From Hanamia caeni (GTDB taxonomy: Bacteria; Bacteroidota; Bacteroidia; Chitinophagales; Chitinophagaceae): DNA of 64,000 bases. Under the pieces are notes generated by a model. It ran no database searches. It saw only the letters and a program-made list of their open reading frames with translations, and was not told the origin of the DNA. The translations under genes were made by a program, and so were the position numbers. Shown in pieces: positions 47,859 to 57,006 of this stretch. How positions within the stretch are numbered: the first letter of the stretch is position 1; each line of letters starts with the position of its first letter. The stretch is taken from the NCBI RefSeq assembly GCF_003721595.1, contig NZ_RJJR01000009.1, positions 211,586 to 275,585 on the forward strand, written 5' to 3'.

Positions 47859-49976
47859 ATGTTGCACAAAAAAATACAGGGGGTTTATTTGATAATGGTG
47901 CTTTTCGGTTTTATGTCCTGTGCACAACATTCCAATTCAAATATCGAAAACAAAAAATTTATGTATACGAATGAACTGATTCATGAATCAAGCCCTTACC
48001 TCTTACAACATGCGCACAACCCGGTTGATTGGTATCCATGGGGGCCGGATGCCCTTGAAAAAGCTAAGAAAGAAAATAAGATGTTGCTGATAAGTGTCGG
48101 ATATGCGGCCTGCCATTGGTGCCATGTGATGGAACACGAAAGCTATGAAGACACGGCAGTGGCAAATCTTATGAATAAAAATTTTGTTTGTATAAAAGTA
48201 GACAGAGAAGAAAGGCCTGATGTGGACCAGGTATATATGAACGCCGCTTACCTGGTTAACGGTAGTGGCGGCTGGCCTTTGAACGCTTTGGCGATGCCTG
48301 ATGGCAAACCTTTTTTCGCAGGTACTTATTATCCGAAAGTAACATGGATGCAGTTACTTGAGCATTTTTCAAACCTGTACAAAACTGATCCGCAAAAGTT
48401 GCAGCAACAGGCAGATTACCTGGCAAAAGGGATAAGAGATATTGAAGAAGTGCCACTAAATACAACCAGCGTTTCGTTTACAATGAAAACACTGGACGCT
48501 ATATATGATCAGCTTAATAAAGTGATCGACTTACAAAAGGGCGGCACTAAAGGCGCTATGAAATTTCCGATGCCGGCAATATGGGAATATCTTTTACAAT
48601 ACAATCACTTAAGCGGGAACAAACCGGCAATTCATGCCGTTGAAACAACACTCACCAACATGGCTAAAGGGGGAATAAATGATCAGTTAGGCGGAGGATT
48701 TTCAAGATATGCAACTGACCCCTCATGGCACGCCCCGCACTTTGAAAAAATGCTTTATGATAATGCCCAGTTGGTAAGCCTTTACAGCCATGCATACCAG
48801 GTAACCAAAAATCCTCTTTATAAAAAAATCGTTTATGAAACCATTGGATTTATTCAACGTGAACTTACATCGCCGTCAGGCGGCTTTTATTCATCGCTTG
48901 ACGCAGATAGCGAGGGCATGGAAGGGAAATATTATGTTTGGAAAAAATCAGAAATCAACGCTATTTTAGGCAAAGACGCTGGCTTGTTCAATGATTATTT
49001 TGGAATTACTGACCAGGGCAACTGGGAAAATGGTGAAAATATTTTAGATATCAATTCCGGGAGCGCAGAGGTGCAAAATAAATATGAGCTTACAGATGAA
49101 CAATTATTAAAAAAAATAAACTCGTTAAATCAGATTCTGTTTCAAAAAAGAAATGAACGCGTGCGGCCGGCAACCGATGATAAAATCCTCACCTCCTGGA
49201 ACGCTTTGATGGTAAAGGGGCTGACGGACGCTTACCGCGTATTTGGCGATGAGAATTTTTTTAAAATGGCAAAAACAAATATTGATTTTCTTCTAAAGAA
49301 TATAGTTTTAAAAAACGGCGGCATTTATCGTAATTATAAAAATGGCAAAGCTTCCATCAATGCTTTCCTGGATGATTATGCATTCCTGATTAATGCGCTT
49401 ATTAATTTTTACCAAATCAGTTTCGACGAATCTTATTTGGAAAAAGCTAATGAACTCACGCAATGTGTTCAAACGCATTTTTTTAACGAGACTACGGGAA
49501 TGTATTTTTACACCGATAGCCGGCACAGCGATTTAATTGCGCGCAAAATGGAAATTGCTGATAACGTAATCCCCTCGTCTAACAGTGAAATGGCGAAAAA
49601 TCTTTTACTTCTTAGTCTTTACTTCGACGATAGCAACTATGAATCTCAATCCATTCAAATGGTGAAAAATGTTTCAGACGATATTCAAAAAAATCCGGCT
49701 TATTACAGTAACTGGGCGCAGGTGATGGCTTTACAAATAAAGCCTCCGTATGAAGTGGCCATTGTTGGTAAGAAATGGAAAGAAAAACTTGCGGCATTTC
49801 AAAACTACTATTTGCCAAACGCCGTGTATCTTGGTGGAGAAAGCGAGGGAAAACTGCCGCTACTCGAAAATAAATTACTGGAAGGCAAAACCATGATTTA
49901 TGTGTGCGAAAATAAAACCTGCCAGCGGCCTGTAGAACACGTCAGTGAGGCTCTGCAGCAGGTTGCCGCTAACTGA
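47859..49976 (+). CDS. DUF255 thioredoxin-like protein (YyaL/SSP411 type, lipoprotein)
   Basis: This 705-residue protein has a thioredoxin-like DUF255 domain (about 35-200) followed by an alpha/alpha six-hairpin toroid. The opening [20 protein letters not shown] and the [14 protein letters not shown] motif with its CxxC pair are diagnostic. [12 protein letters not shown] and [12 protein letters not shown] mark the toroid, which resembles N-acylglucosamine epimerase folds. The N-terminus is a lipoprotein signal (lipobox GFMSC), less usual because many relatives are cytoplasmic. The function of the family is not settled; a redox or sugar-related role has been suggested by its folds. Confidence 0.9.
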   Translation: MLHKKIQGVYLIMVLFGFMSCAQHSNSNIENKKFMYTNELIHESSPYLLQHAHNPVDWYPWGPDALEKAKKENKMLLISVGYAACHWCHVMEHESYEDTAVANLMNKNFVCIKVDREERPDVDQVYMNAAYLVNGSGGWPLNALAMPDGKPFFAGTYYPKVTWMQLLEHFSNLYKTDPQKLQQQADYLAKGIRDIEEVPLNTTSVSFTMKTLDAIYDQLNKVIDLQKGGTKGAMKFPMPAIWEYLLQYNHLSGNKPAIHAVETTLTNMAKGGINDQLGGGFSRYATDPSWHAPHFEKMLYDNAQLVSLYSHAYQVTKNPLYKKIVYETIGFIQRELTSPSGGFYSSLDADSEGMEGKYYVWKKSEINAILGKDAGLFNDYFGITDQGNWENGENILDINSGSAEVQNKYELTDEQLLKKINSLNQILFQKRNERVRPATDDKILTSWNALMVKGLTDAYRVFGDENFFKMAKTNIDFLLKNIVLKNGGIYRNYKNGKASINAFLDDYAFLINALINFYQISFDESYLEKANELTQCVQTHFFNETTGMYFYTDSRHSDLIARKMEIADNVIPSSNSEMAKNLLLLSLYFDDSNYESQSIQMVKNVSDDIQKNPAYYSNWAQVMALQIKPPYEVAIVGKKWKEKLAAFQNYYLPNAVYLGGESEGKLPLLENKLLEGKTMIYVCENKTCQRPVEHVSEALQQVAAN

Positions 49977-49999
49977 TAATAAAAAATCTTCTAAAATAA

Positions 50000-50025
50000 A
50001 AGTTGCCATATTTGTTCATTTACTA
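50000..50025 (+). repeat. Dispersed polar motif copy next to helicase start
   Basis: ATTTGTTCATTTACTA (50010-50025) is exact and preceded by T, with AAATAAAAGT five bases further upstream beginning near 49994. It lies between two plus-strand genes and ends 4 bp before the chosen helicase ATG. Confidence 0.72.
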
Positions 50026-50028
50026 TAC

Positions 50029-51354
50029 ATGAAAAAGAAAAGCTATTCCCACGAAACTATCCTAAGCAATTTGAAAATCAATTCTCTCAATGAGATGCAA
50101 TTAGCTACGCTTGATGCCATTAAAAATGAAGGAGACATTGTCCTTCTTTCTGCCACAGGCTCGGGCAAAACACTTGCTTATCTTTTGCCTATTCTTGAAA
50201 AGTTGGCGCCGTCAAATAACAACACGCAGGCGTTGATAGTAGTTCCCTCCAGGGAATTGGCTATGCAAATAGAAAATGTTTTTAAGACGATGGGTACCGG
50301 ATTTAAAATCACTGCTGCCTATGGCGGCCACAAAAGAGAAATTGAAGAAAATAACCTTACACAACCCCCTGCGCTGATTGTGGGCACTCCCGGCCGGTTA
50401 TGCGATCACATCCGGCGGGGAAACATCACGACAGACGATATAAAAATCCTGGTTTTAGATGAGTTTGATAAATCGCTTGAATTAGGATTTTTGGAGGAAA
50501 TGGAATTTATCATCAATTCAGTAAAAAATGTTGAGAAGAAATTGCTCACTTCGGCAACGCCGGCACTGGAAATACCAGGTTTCATCGGACTGAAAAATCC
50601 ATTACAGATTAATTTTTTAAAAGAGGGAGAAGAAACGGAAAGATTGGAAATAAAATCAGTATTTTCTCCCCAAAAAGATAAATCTGAGACCCTTTTTAAA
50701 CTACTTTGCTATCTTGGCAATCGCTCGGCAATCTTGTTTTGCAATCATCGCGAAGCGGTGGAACGCACCAGTAAGATACTGTCTGAAAAAGGCATTCATA
50801 ATGAGTTTTATCATGGTGGTATGGAGCAGCAACAAAGAGACAGCGCGCTGGCAAAATTCAGAAACGGAACTACCAACGTTTTGGTGACAACGGACCTTGC
50901 TTCGCGCGGCCTCGACATTGCAAATGTCCGTTTCATTATTCATTATCATTTGCCGCATTCTGAAGATACCTTCATCCACAGAAATGGCCGTACAGCCAGG
51001 ATGGAAGCAAGCGGCACCGCTATTTTAATTATAGGCGAAGATGAAAATTTACCTTCTTATATTAATGAAAGCGTAAAAAGTATTGAGCTGCCGGAAACAG
51101 ATAACCTGCCTGAAAAGCCGAAGTGGGCAACACTTTTCATTGCGGCCGGAAAAAAAGACAAGGTAAATAAGATTGACATTGTGGGCTTTTTAACCAACAA
51201 AGGAAAATTAAAAAAGGATGATATCGGTTTGATTGAAGTGAAAGACTTTTTCTCATTTGCCGGCATCAGAAAATCAAAAATGAATGCTTTAGTCAACTTA
51301 ATCCAGGGTGAAAAAATTAAAAACAAAAAAGTAAAAATGCAGGTGGCGAAATAA
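50029..51354 (+). CDS. DEAD-box-family RNA helicase with DEFD motif
   Basis: A 441-residue ATP-dependent RNA helicase. Motifs are visible in order: SATGSGKTLAYLLP (I), PSRELAMQ (Ia), GTPGRL (Ib), DEFD in place of DEAD (II), TSATP (III), TTDLASRGLDI (V) and HRNGRTAR (VI). The C-terminal 80 residues have no motif but include a basic tail (KIKNKKVKM) that may bind RNA. I start it at the ATG at 50029 (MKKKSYSHE); the frame extends 28 codons upstream into the previous gene, with no helicase features there. It probably remodels structured RNA or ribosome intermediates. Confidence 0.92.
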   Translation: MKKKSYSHETILSNLKINSLNEMQLATLDAIKNEGDIVLLSATGSGKTLAYLLPILEKLAPSNNNTQALIVVPSRELAMQIENVFKTMGTGFKITAAYGGHKREIEENNLTQPPALIVGTPGRLCDHIRRGNITTDDIKILVLDEFDKSLELGFLEEMEFIINSVKNVEKKLLTSATPALEIPGFIGLKNPLQINFLKEGEETERLEIKSVFSPQKDKSETLFKLLCYLGNRSAILFCNHREAVERTSKILSEKGIHNEFYHGGMEQQQRDSALAKFRNGTTNVLVTTDLASRGLDIANVRFIIHYHLPHSEDTFIHRNGRTARMEASGTAILIIGEDENLPSYINESVKSIELPETDNLPEKPKWATLFIAAGKKDKVNKIDIVGFLTNKGKLKKDDIGLIEVKDFFSFAGIRKSKMNALVNLIQGEKIKNKKVKMQVAK

Positions 51355-51678
51355 ATTTTGCACAAAAAAAAACGCATTTTTATGCCGTACGTATGGATAG
51401 CTTTTCGCCACTTAAGTATCCGGCAGGTTTCCAGTTTTTTTCTAAAAAATTTCTTCGGCAATTTCATCTTTTTAAGACACTTTGCAGAGGTTTGATTGAA
51501 ATTTAAAATTTGAACTTCCATTTTTGAGGCAATTAACTAGCTTATAATTTGCTTATTATCAGTACGTTATTATCAATTAACAAAATAGTTATCCACAGAA
51601 AATATTTAATGGCATTGAAATTGCCTTTATAGGGGTAGAATTTAATCTAATTATAAAACCCTAAAAATCTACCCACAA
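51355..51678. other. Intergenic region with a single DnaA-box match
   Basis: These 324 bp precede the repeat-protein gene. A perfect TTATCCACA lies at 51589-51597, but one such 9-mer is expected by chance about every 130 kb per strand, and no cluster is present. No clear promoter was found; TTG at 51615 with TAGAATTT about 18 bp later is a weak candidate. Confidence 0.45.
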
Positions 51679-52599
51679 ATGAAGACAAAAACAATAGCCT
51701 TCTCGTTCATGCTCTCTTTAATAGGTTCTGCTGTTTTCGCGCAGACTGATTCAATCCCTAAAACCGATTCAATCCCTACAAAAGACTCAATTCCAAAAAC
51801 GGATACGGCAAAGGTTGTAAACGCAACAGTTTTTACCACGCAGAATTCTGATCAAATAAATTTCAGATTAGGTAGCCATGCAACCGCAGCAATAGCCGAT
51901 ACAACTGTGCCGGATAAGACAGATACGACAAAAAAAGATAGCACGCTGGTTTCAGCTTTAAGAAATAACAGTAACCTGGTGGCTTACACTTTTGCAGCAA
52001 AGGATACAACCGTACCCACTGACTCTTCTGATACCACAAAAAAAGATAGCACCCTGGCTTCTTTGGTAAGAAGTAATGGTAACCTTGTAGCATTTGGATA
52101 CGCAGTAAAAGACACTACAGAACCAACTGATACAACGGCTCCTAAAAAAGATAGTACGTTGGCCAATGTAAGGAACAACAGCAACCTGGTAGCGTTTACT
52201 TACGTAGCAAAGGACACTACTGACCCAACTGATACAAGCGCTGCACCTAAAAAGGATAGCACGCTGGCTTCCACTCTAAGAAACAACAATAGTTTGGTAG
52301 CATTCACTTATGCAGTAAGAGATACGGTTCCGACAGGTACAGATTCAACCAATGCGCCCAAGAAGGATAGTACATTGGCTTCAGGCGTAAGGAACAACAG
52401 TAATCTTGTTGCTTTTAACCTTGCAGTGAGAGACACGGTACCTACTGATTCCTCCGACACTACAAAAAAGGACAGCACTTTAGCTGTTAGTTCTCAGCAG
52501 CAATTATTTCGGCACGGCAGTGAATTGAACGCAGGTTTGAACAGCCTATTTTTCAAAAATGAATCAGAGGCAGAAATAGCTAAGAAAAATTTGGGCTAA
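51679..52599 (+). CDS. Secreted tandem-repeat protein (KKDSTL repeats)
   Basis: This 306-residue protein has a signal peptide (ending near AVFAQ) and no family I recognise. After a short TDSIPK-type repeat (residues 23-45) it contains six units starting with KKDSTL at residues 85, 121, 156, 191, 228 and 263, that is every 35-37 residues. Each unit runs KKDSTLAS, then RNNSNLVAFTYAV, then a Thr/Asp/Pro-rich linker such as DTTEPTDTT. The last unit diverges into SSQQQLFRHGSEL. The design, a short hydrophobic strand alternating with acidic Thr-rich linkers, suggests a repetitive extracellular or periplasmic structure. There is no anchor or sorting domain. It is a single gene with its own terminator. 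Confidence 0.85.
   Translation: MKTKTIAFSFMLSLIGSAVFAQTDSIPKTDSIPTKDSIPKTDTAKVVNATVFTTQNSDQINFRLGSHATAAIADTTVPDKTDTTKKDSTLVSALRNNSNLVAYTFAAKDTTVPTDSSDTTKKDSTLASLVRSNGNLVAFGYAVKDTTEPTDTTAPKKDSTLANVRNNSNLVAFTYVAKDTTDPTDTSAAPKKDSTLASTLRNNNSLVAFTYAVRDTVPTGTDSTNAPKKDSTLASGVRNNSNLVAFNLAVRDTVPTDSSDTTKKDSTLAVSSQQQLFRHGSELNAGLNSLFFKNESEAEIAKKNLG
51931..52480 (+). repeat. Coding tandem repeats of about 105-111 bp
   Basis: The DNA under the KKDSTL units repeats five full times plus a partial sixth. The units differ at many third positions, so they are old or under selection for protein sequence and not recent copies. Confidence 0.8.
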
Positions 52600-52627
52600 T
52601 TTATATTTTTATAAATTGCTTTAAAGG

Positions 52628-52658
52628 CAGCCATCCAACAACGGATGGCTGTTTTTTT
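52628..52658 (+). terminator. Terminator after repeat-protein gene
   Basis: CAGCCATCC (52628-52636) pairs perfectly with GGATGGCTG (52643-52651) around loop AACAAC, followed by seven T. It lies 28 bp after the stop codon. Confidence 0.92.
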
Positions 52659-52826
52659 TATTGGAAATAATCAACAACTTTTACTTTTTCGAACCTGCCG
52701 CGATTGTTTTTTTTGAAACTATTGCCGGCCACTTGTATTTATCAGATCTAATTACTACTTTTACTTCCACTTACCTCAGCATCCCTGCTAAAACCTCCTA
52801 TTCGTACTCCAATTCCATAATTCTCC

Positions 52827-52890
52827 AAGCCATGAAATTTGGTTGAATTAATTTTTTATAGTTTTGTAAGCCATGAAATAATGATGAATT
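52827..52890 (+). repeat. Direct repeat around the TPM-gene promoter
   Basis: AAGCCATGAAATttggTTGAATT (52827-52849, lower case differs) recurs as AAGCCATGAAATaatgATGAATT (52868-52890), 41 bp apart. The second copy ends 4 bp before the gene's ATG and each copy contains an ATG. The first copy overlaps the candidate promoter. Confidence 0.55.
52838..52866 (+). promoter_or_regulatory. Candidate promoter of TPM-domain gene
   Basis: TAGTTTTG (52859-52866) matches the Bacteroidota -7 element TAnnTTTG exactly. TTTG at 52838-52841 lies 17 bp upstream, slightly closer than the usual 19 bp. The start codon at 52895 would leave a leader of about 20 nt. Confidence 0.45.
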
Positions 52891-52894
52891 GCGT

Positions 52895-53464
52895 ATGAAA
52901 ATATTTTTTACTTTATTTTTTTTACTTGCTTTTCAATTTTCATCAAGCGCCCAGGCTATTCCAAATTATTTTGAATATAGCTCAATGTCGCCTCAGCAGC
53001 TTCGCGCATACAGGCAAAACCTGTGGGACACTTTACCGGCAGCAATTGGATGGGTGAACGATTTTGGCGGCCTGTTTACGGAAGATCAGGAACGGGAATT
53101 AGAAAAGACGCTGGCTCATTTTGAAAAGTCAACGAGCGTTGAAATAGCAATCGTTACTTTGGATTCCAATATGGTAGCATCAGATAAATTTAATGATTAT
53201 AGTTACCGGTTAATGAAAATCTGGGGCATTGGCAAAATTTCAAAAAGCAATGGCATGTTGATTTGCATTTGTAAAGATTACAAAAAGATTTGTGTTACTA
53301 CAGATTTCGGCATCGACAGGTTCATTTCTGAAAATGAAAAAAACAAGATGATCAAAAAGGATTTCATCCCCTATTTTACCAAAAACGATTATTACGAAGG
53401 CACTTCTTTCGGGCTAAATGCATTGGTGTCTAAAATCGAAAAAGGCTGGAATAAAACAAACTGA
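52895..53464 (+). CDS. TPM-domain (TPM_phosphatase) exported protein
   Basis: A 189-residue protein with a signal peptide (ending near SSAQA) and one TPM domain (about 55-175): VNDFGGLFTEDQERELEKTL, then VEIAIVTLDSN, then GKISKSNGMLICICKDYKK and TTDFGIDRFISENE. Plant and bacterial TPM domains fold as a small phosphatase-like module and serve in photosystem repair or envelope functions; the activity here is unknown. Unlike many bacterial relatives it has no C-terminal membrane helix or Gly-rich tail, so it is probably free in the periplasm. I chose the ATG at 52895; a TTG two codons upstream is the only alternative. Confidence 0.88.
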   Translation: MKIFFTLFFLLAFQFSSSAQAIPNYFEYSSMSPQQLRAYRQNLWDTLPAAIGWVNDFGGLFTEDQERELEKTLAHFEKSTSVEIAIVTLDSNMVASDKFNDYSYRLMKIWGIGKISKSNGMLICICKDYKKICVTTDFGIDRFISENEKNKMIKKDFIPYFTKNDYYEGTSFGLNALVSKIEKGWNKTN

Positions 53465-53485
53465 CAGATTAGATTTCTTTCGCTA

Positions 53486-53517
53486 AATAAAAATCTTGCC
53501 TATTTATTGCTTTACTT
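53486..53517 (+). repeat. Dispersed polar motif copy (extended form)
   Basis: ATTTATTGCTTTACTT (53502-53517, last base off consensus) is preceded by T, and AAATAAAAATC lies five bases further upstream. It lies between convergent genes and runs into the stop codon of the minus-strand deacetylase gene at 53512. Confidence 0.7.
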
Positions 53518-54381
53518 CTTTGCGTCAAGGCGAAAAGTCTTTTTTATTGCGGTGAAAACACCTTGTGTGCTCCATTGAGTGGGCACAATCATCCTTCTGA
53601 CTGTATATAGCGGTTGGGTAGAATCTCTTTTGCCGGATAAGCTGAAAGCCATTTTATATCCTGCTTTTTCCAATTCAGGAAAGGCCTGGCGATTCCATAA
53701 ACCAAAAGGATACGCAAAATAAGTGGCAGGCTTTCCCGTAATCTCTTCAATTTTCTTTTTTGGCTTTATCAGTTGTTTTTCCCAATCTTCACCCTGATAT
53801 TTTGTTACCATGTGATGGTCCCAGGTATGCGATTCAACCGCATTTCCATTATCAGATAGCTCTTTCAACTGGGCGGTTGTCATGTACCGCGGCCGGTTGA
53901 TGGAAACCGTCATTACAAAAAACACACCTTTAAAACCATACTTTTTCATTTCCTGCCAGGCAACGGAAAATTGCTCCTCATCCGTATCGTCAAAAGTCAG
54001 CATAATTGGCTTTGCAGGGAGCGGTCCGTTGTGTGCCAGATAATTATATAATTGATCAGGTAAAATAGTTTGATAGCCGCTGTCCTTTAGCGCTTTCATG
54101 AATAGCGCGAATTGGGCCGGCGAAACTGAGTAGCTTTTAAAAGTTTCGCTTTGTCCGGGCCTGGCTTCCCGTATATGGTGATAGCACAATACCGGCACTT
54201 CCCTTTTTGCAAGAATAGTAGCCGCATTAGCTATAGTGGTTACGGAATCCTGCACGCTTACTGCTTCCGGAAGATTATTGTCTTTTTGTTTTACAAATGA
54301 ATTATCAGTTTTGGAACTGGCTGATGAGCATGCATTTAAAACAAATGCGCAAAGCATAATAAAAACAAAATTTGTTTTCAT
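53512..54381 (-). CDS. Polysaccharide deacetylase lipoprotein
   Basis: A NodB-domain deacetylase that removes N- or O-acetyl groups from glycans such as chitin oligomers, peptidoglycan or exopolysaccharide. Metal-site motifs are LTFDDTDEEQ (catalytic and metal Asp) and ESHTWDHHM (metal His). VPVLCYHHIREARPG opens the domain and TYFAYPFGLWN follows. It is a lipoprotein (lipobox VLNAC); the ATG at 54381 gives the signal directly, the frame extending only three codons further. It begins about 16 bp after the stop of the upstream lipoprotein gene, so the two are co-transcribed and both face the envelope. Confidence 0.9.
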   Translation of the reverse strand: MKTNFVFIMLCAFVLNACSSASSKTDNSFVKQKDNNLPEAVSVQDSVTTIANAATILAKREVPVLCYHHIREARPGQSETFKSYSVSPAQFALFMKALKDSGYQTILPDQLYNYLAHNGPLPAKPIMLTFDDTDEEQFSVAWQEMKKYGFKGVFFVMTVSINRPRYMTTAQLKELSDNGNAVESHTWDHHMVTKYQGEDWEKQLIKPKKKIEEITGKPATYFAYPFGLWNRQAFPELEKAGYKMAFSLSGKRDSTQPLYTVRRMIVPTQWSTQGVFTAIKKTFRLDAKK

Positions 54382-54396
54382 ATTGAACAATAAAAG

Positions 54397-55440
54397 TTAT
54401 TGGTACTGAATGTATATAGGTTTAGGAGTAAATCTCAACAGTTCCTGTGGAGTATAAAGCTGGTCAGCGCCTTTTTTTGTATCGTTCTTATAAAACAATT
54501 TAAAGCCGGTAAATTCCACGGGCTCTGCATAGATGTATCTCAGATAAGTAGACCGCTTGAGGATTTTATCGCCCCATCCATCCATGTCCATCACTATCTG
54601 CACCTCGGGCACCTTTTTGATTTGTTTATAATTGGTAAGCATGCCTTGGGTAAATCTGTGAACAATTAAGATTTTAGGGGGAAGATTATATTTTTTAACA
54701 TAGGACGCTAGGTCATCAATTACGGCATTTATATCCCTGGCGTCAAAAGTTCCAATTTTCTTTCCGGGGACTGCACCGGTTTTCATTGAAAACTCAGGAT
54801 CAATTCCCAGGTGCACCTGGGGATATTGAAGGTATTTTTCCAGTTGCGGCACTTCACTTTCTACAGAGCTCATACCTACCTGGATATCTAAAAATACCAG
54901 CGCATCTATTTCCTTAGCCCAATTCATAATCGTGTCTATTTGGCTAAAAGGCATCCTCATTCTGTGTTTACCGTCTTTCCCGGGTGAGCCCTGGGCTGTG
55001 ACGGCAATGTAATGCAATGCAGGAATAACCGGTATGGAAGAATCAGCGCTTTGCCAATATTTTACTTCATGCTTTAGCTTACTCAACATTTCATTTTTGG
55101 GTAGCTCGCCGAGTATTCCCATTTTTTTTGAATAAAGATTGCCATAAAAAGCCACTATCCGATGAAACGGCAAAACAGCTCCAGCCAGGGGATAAGGCAT
55201 TTTTACCGGCCATTTGCCGGTGGTGTCATTATTGGCCAGGTTGAGCTGCAGTTTGTTGAACAAAGCGGTATCTAATGCTTTCTTTTCAGGAACTTTTTCC
55301 GGTGTAGCTGCCTGGCTTTTTGAGACAGAATCTTTTAAAGCTGCATCCGGAGCAGATTGACTGCTGTAACAACCAGTACTACAAATAAAAAATACAGAAA
55401 TAAACAGTAAAATAACCGTAGAAAGTTTGGGGTGCCTCAT
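54397..55440 (-). CDS. Unrecognised lipoprotein, possible TIM-barrel
   Basis: This 347-residue lipoprotein (lipobox ICSTGC) belongs to no family I can name. After a Ser/Ala/Lys linker (about 25-60), the body shows alternating hydrophobic strands ending in polar residues: RIVAFYGNLYS, ALHYIAVTAQGSPGKDGKHR, ALVFLDIQVGM, HLGIDPEFSM, PKILIVHRFT and QIVMDMDGWGD. This rhythm with acidic residues at strand ends suggests a TIM barrel with a glycosidase-like or polysaccharide-binding site, such as Asp/Glu in LGIDPEF. It lies directly upstream of a polysaccharide deacetylase in the same transcript, which supports an envelope-glycan role. The fold and function are inference. Confidence 0.8.
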   Translation of the reverse strand: MRHPKLSTVILLFISVFFICSTGCYSSQSAPDAALKDSVSKSQAATPEKVPEKKALDTALFNKLQLNLANNDTTGKWPVKMPYPLAGAVLPFHRIVAFYGNLYSKKMGILGELPKNEMLSKLKHEVKYWQSADSSIPVIPALHYIAVTAQGSPGKDGKHRMRMPFSQIDTIMNWAKEIDALVFLDIQVGMSSVESEVPQLEKYLQYPQVHLGIDPEFSMKTGAVPGKKIGTFDARDINAVIDDLASYVKKYNLPPKILIVHRFTQGMLTNYKQIKKVPEVQIVMDMDGWGDKILKRSTYLRYIYAEPVEFTGFKLFYKNDTKKGADQLYTPQELLRFTPKPIYIQYQ

Positions 55441-55547
55441 AGGGTGCGAAGATATTTCAAATTTCAGATCAGGTGAATGTAATTATATAAAATAATTATA
55501 AAAAACGTAAGCAGCTATTATTTATTTCATTCAACCTGAACTTTATC

Positions 55548-55976
55548 TCAGGAGTGTATATAATCATGCAGGTGATTAATGGTTTGTTGCTGAAAACGGA
55601 TAGTCTCAGTCACCACATCACTTATTGAAATAATACCGGCAAGATCAGCTTCTTTAAAAACGGGAAGATAACGGATGTTGTTTTTGGTAAGCAGTTCCAT
55701 GCAATATTCAACAGTGTCGCCCGGCTCTAAGAGCGGAAAATCGGTCATCATAATTTCTCTGACCTTTGTATCGGTAGAATTCTTTCCTTTCAGAACCACC
55801 TTTCTTGAGTAATCTCTTTCTGTAATAATCCCTACAAATTTTCCATTCTCTTTTACTACTACTGATCCGATATTGTTTTCAGCCATTACCCGCAATGCAT
55901 CGATTACGGAAGTTTCGGGTGCCACTGAAATGGCTTTGCTTCCCTTGCGGGCAAGGATGTCGCTTATCTTACTCAT
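55548..55976 (-). CDS. Two-CBS-domain protein
   Basis: This 142-residue cytoplasmic protein consists of a pair of CBS domains (about 8-65 and 75-132), which together form a Bateman module that binds adenine nucleotides. Landmarks are VIDALRVMAENNIGSVVV, FVGIITERDYSRKV, and in the second domain ELLTKNNIRYLPVF and GIISISDVV. It has no effector domain and probably acts as a separate regulatory subunit. No partner can be assigned from position; it diverges from the amidotransferase gene. Confidence 0.92.
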   Translation of the reverse strand: MSKISDILARKGSKAISVAPETSVIDALRVMAENNIGSVVVKENGKFVGIITERDYSRKVVLKGKNSTDTKVREIMMTDFPLLEPGDTVEYCMELLTKNNIRYLPVFKEADLAGIISISDVVTETIRFQQQTINHLHDYIHS

Positions 55977-56109
55977 GTTACAAAAATTTAGAAAAAGGAA
56001 ATTACGAAAAAAAATAACAAAAAAATCAAAATATGAAAATCTGTGCCTTTTTCATTTTTATTAAGCTCTTTGTAACCCTTTAAAAACAGGCATTTTGTTA
56101 TATTTGCAG

Positions 56110-56967
56110 ATGAATTTTACCGATAAACCAACCATTCGGATAGCCATATTAGATCTGTATGATGGATTTGAAAATCAGGGCATGCGTGGATTAAGAGAAA
56201 TTTTAAATAGCTTTTCCAAATCGAATAATCTTCATCTTGATATACGCGAATTTGATGTAAGGCAAAAAAAAGAATTACCCGATACATCCTGGGATATTTA
56301 TCTAAGCAGCGGCGGCCCGGGAAGCCCGTTGGAAAGCGAGGGCCAGCAATGGGATACATTATATTTCCGGTGGCTTCATGAAATAGAAAAATGGAACAAT
56401 AATCCCGCAACGGTTTCTAAAAAATATGTTTTTTTTATTTGCCATTCTTTCCAGCTTGCCTGCAGGTATTTCAGGGTAGCAAAAATTACAAAAAGAAAAT
56501 CCACTTCCTTTGGCGTGCTGCCGGTTCATTTGCTGGAGGATGGAAAAACGGAGCCCGTATTTGAAAATATGCCTGATCCGTTTTATGCCGTTGACAGCCG
56601 CGACTACCAGGTAATTCAGCCTGATCAAAAAAGAATTAAAGAATCCGGCGCTAAAATATTGTGCATCGAAAAAGAAAGAAAGCATGTTCCGTTTGAAAGA
56701 GCAGTGATGGGCATACGGTTTAATGAATATTTTATTGGCACGCAATTTCATCCCGAGGCAGATGCCCTGGGTATGCAAAAACATTTGCAAACCGGGGAAA
56801 AAAAGAAAACCGTAATCGAAAATCACGGCGAGGCCAAATGGCTGTCCATGATGGAAAGGCTAAATGATCCGGATAAAATTGTGTGGACTCACGATCATGT
56901 CATTCCCAACTTTTTGAAATTAGCGGCAGGCCAGGTAATTATGAATAGCAGGCCTGTAGCGGTTTAG
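56110..56967 (+). CDS. Class I glutamine amidotransferase-like protein
   Basis: A 285-residue cytoplasmic protein with a GATase1 fold. The nucleophile Cys is about residue 111 in FICHSFQLACRYF and the His-Glu pair is in GTQFHPEAD (His about 214, Glu about 216). YLSSGGPGSP is the usual glycine loop. These residues suggest an active glutaminase that supplies ammonia. I start it at 56110 (MNFTDKPTI). A -7-like TATATTTG lies at 56099-56106, only 3 bp from the ATG and without a spaced -33, so the true promoter is unclear. It is followed 39 bp later by an ATP-grasp-like gene in the same direction, which makes a glutaminase-ligase pair likely. Confidence 0.85.
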   Translation: MNFTDKPTIRIAILDLYDGFENQGMRGLREILNSFSKSNNLHLDIREFDVRQKKELPDTSWDIYLSSGGPGSPLESEGQQWDTLYFRWLHEIEKWNNNPATVSKKYVFFICHSFQLACRYFRVAKITKRKSTSFGVLPVHLLEDGKTEPVFENMPDPFYAVDSRDYQVIQPDQKRIKESGAKILCIEKERKHVPFERAVMGIRFNEYFIGTQFHPEADALGMQKHLQTGEKKKTVIENHGEAKWLSMMERLNDPDKIVWTHDHVIPNFLKLAAGQVIMNSRPVAV

Positions 56968-57006
56968 AAAAGATTTTCCAGCGACCGAAAGATTAATAAG
57001 AAAATA

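Noticed and set aside
51589..51597. Perfect DnaA box TTATCCACA suggesting an origin
   Set aside because: It is a single copy, no other strong boxes cluster with it, and dnaA, dnaN or similar genes are absent. One match in this length is near chance expectation.
52661..52846. 61-codon open frame between terminator and TPM gene
   Set aside because: It begins directly after a strong terminator, has low-complexity Ser/Thr/Phe content and overlaps the candidate promoter.
56099..56106. TATATTTG as promoter of the amidotransferase gene
   Set aside because: It is only 3 bp from the chosen ATG, and the nearest TTTG upstream is 26 bp away instead of about 19. It may be chance, or the start may be further downstream.
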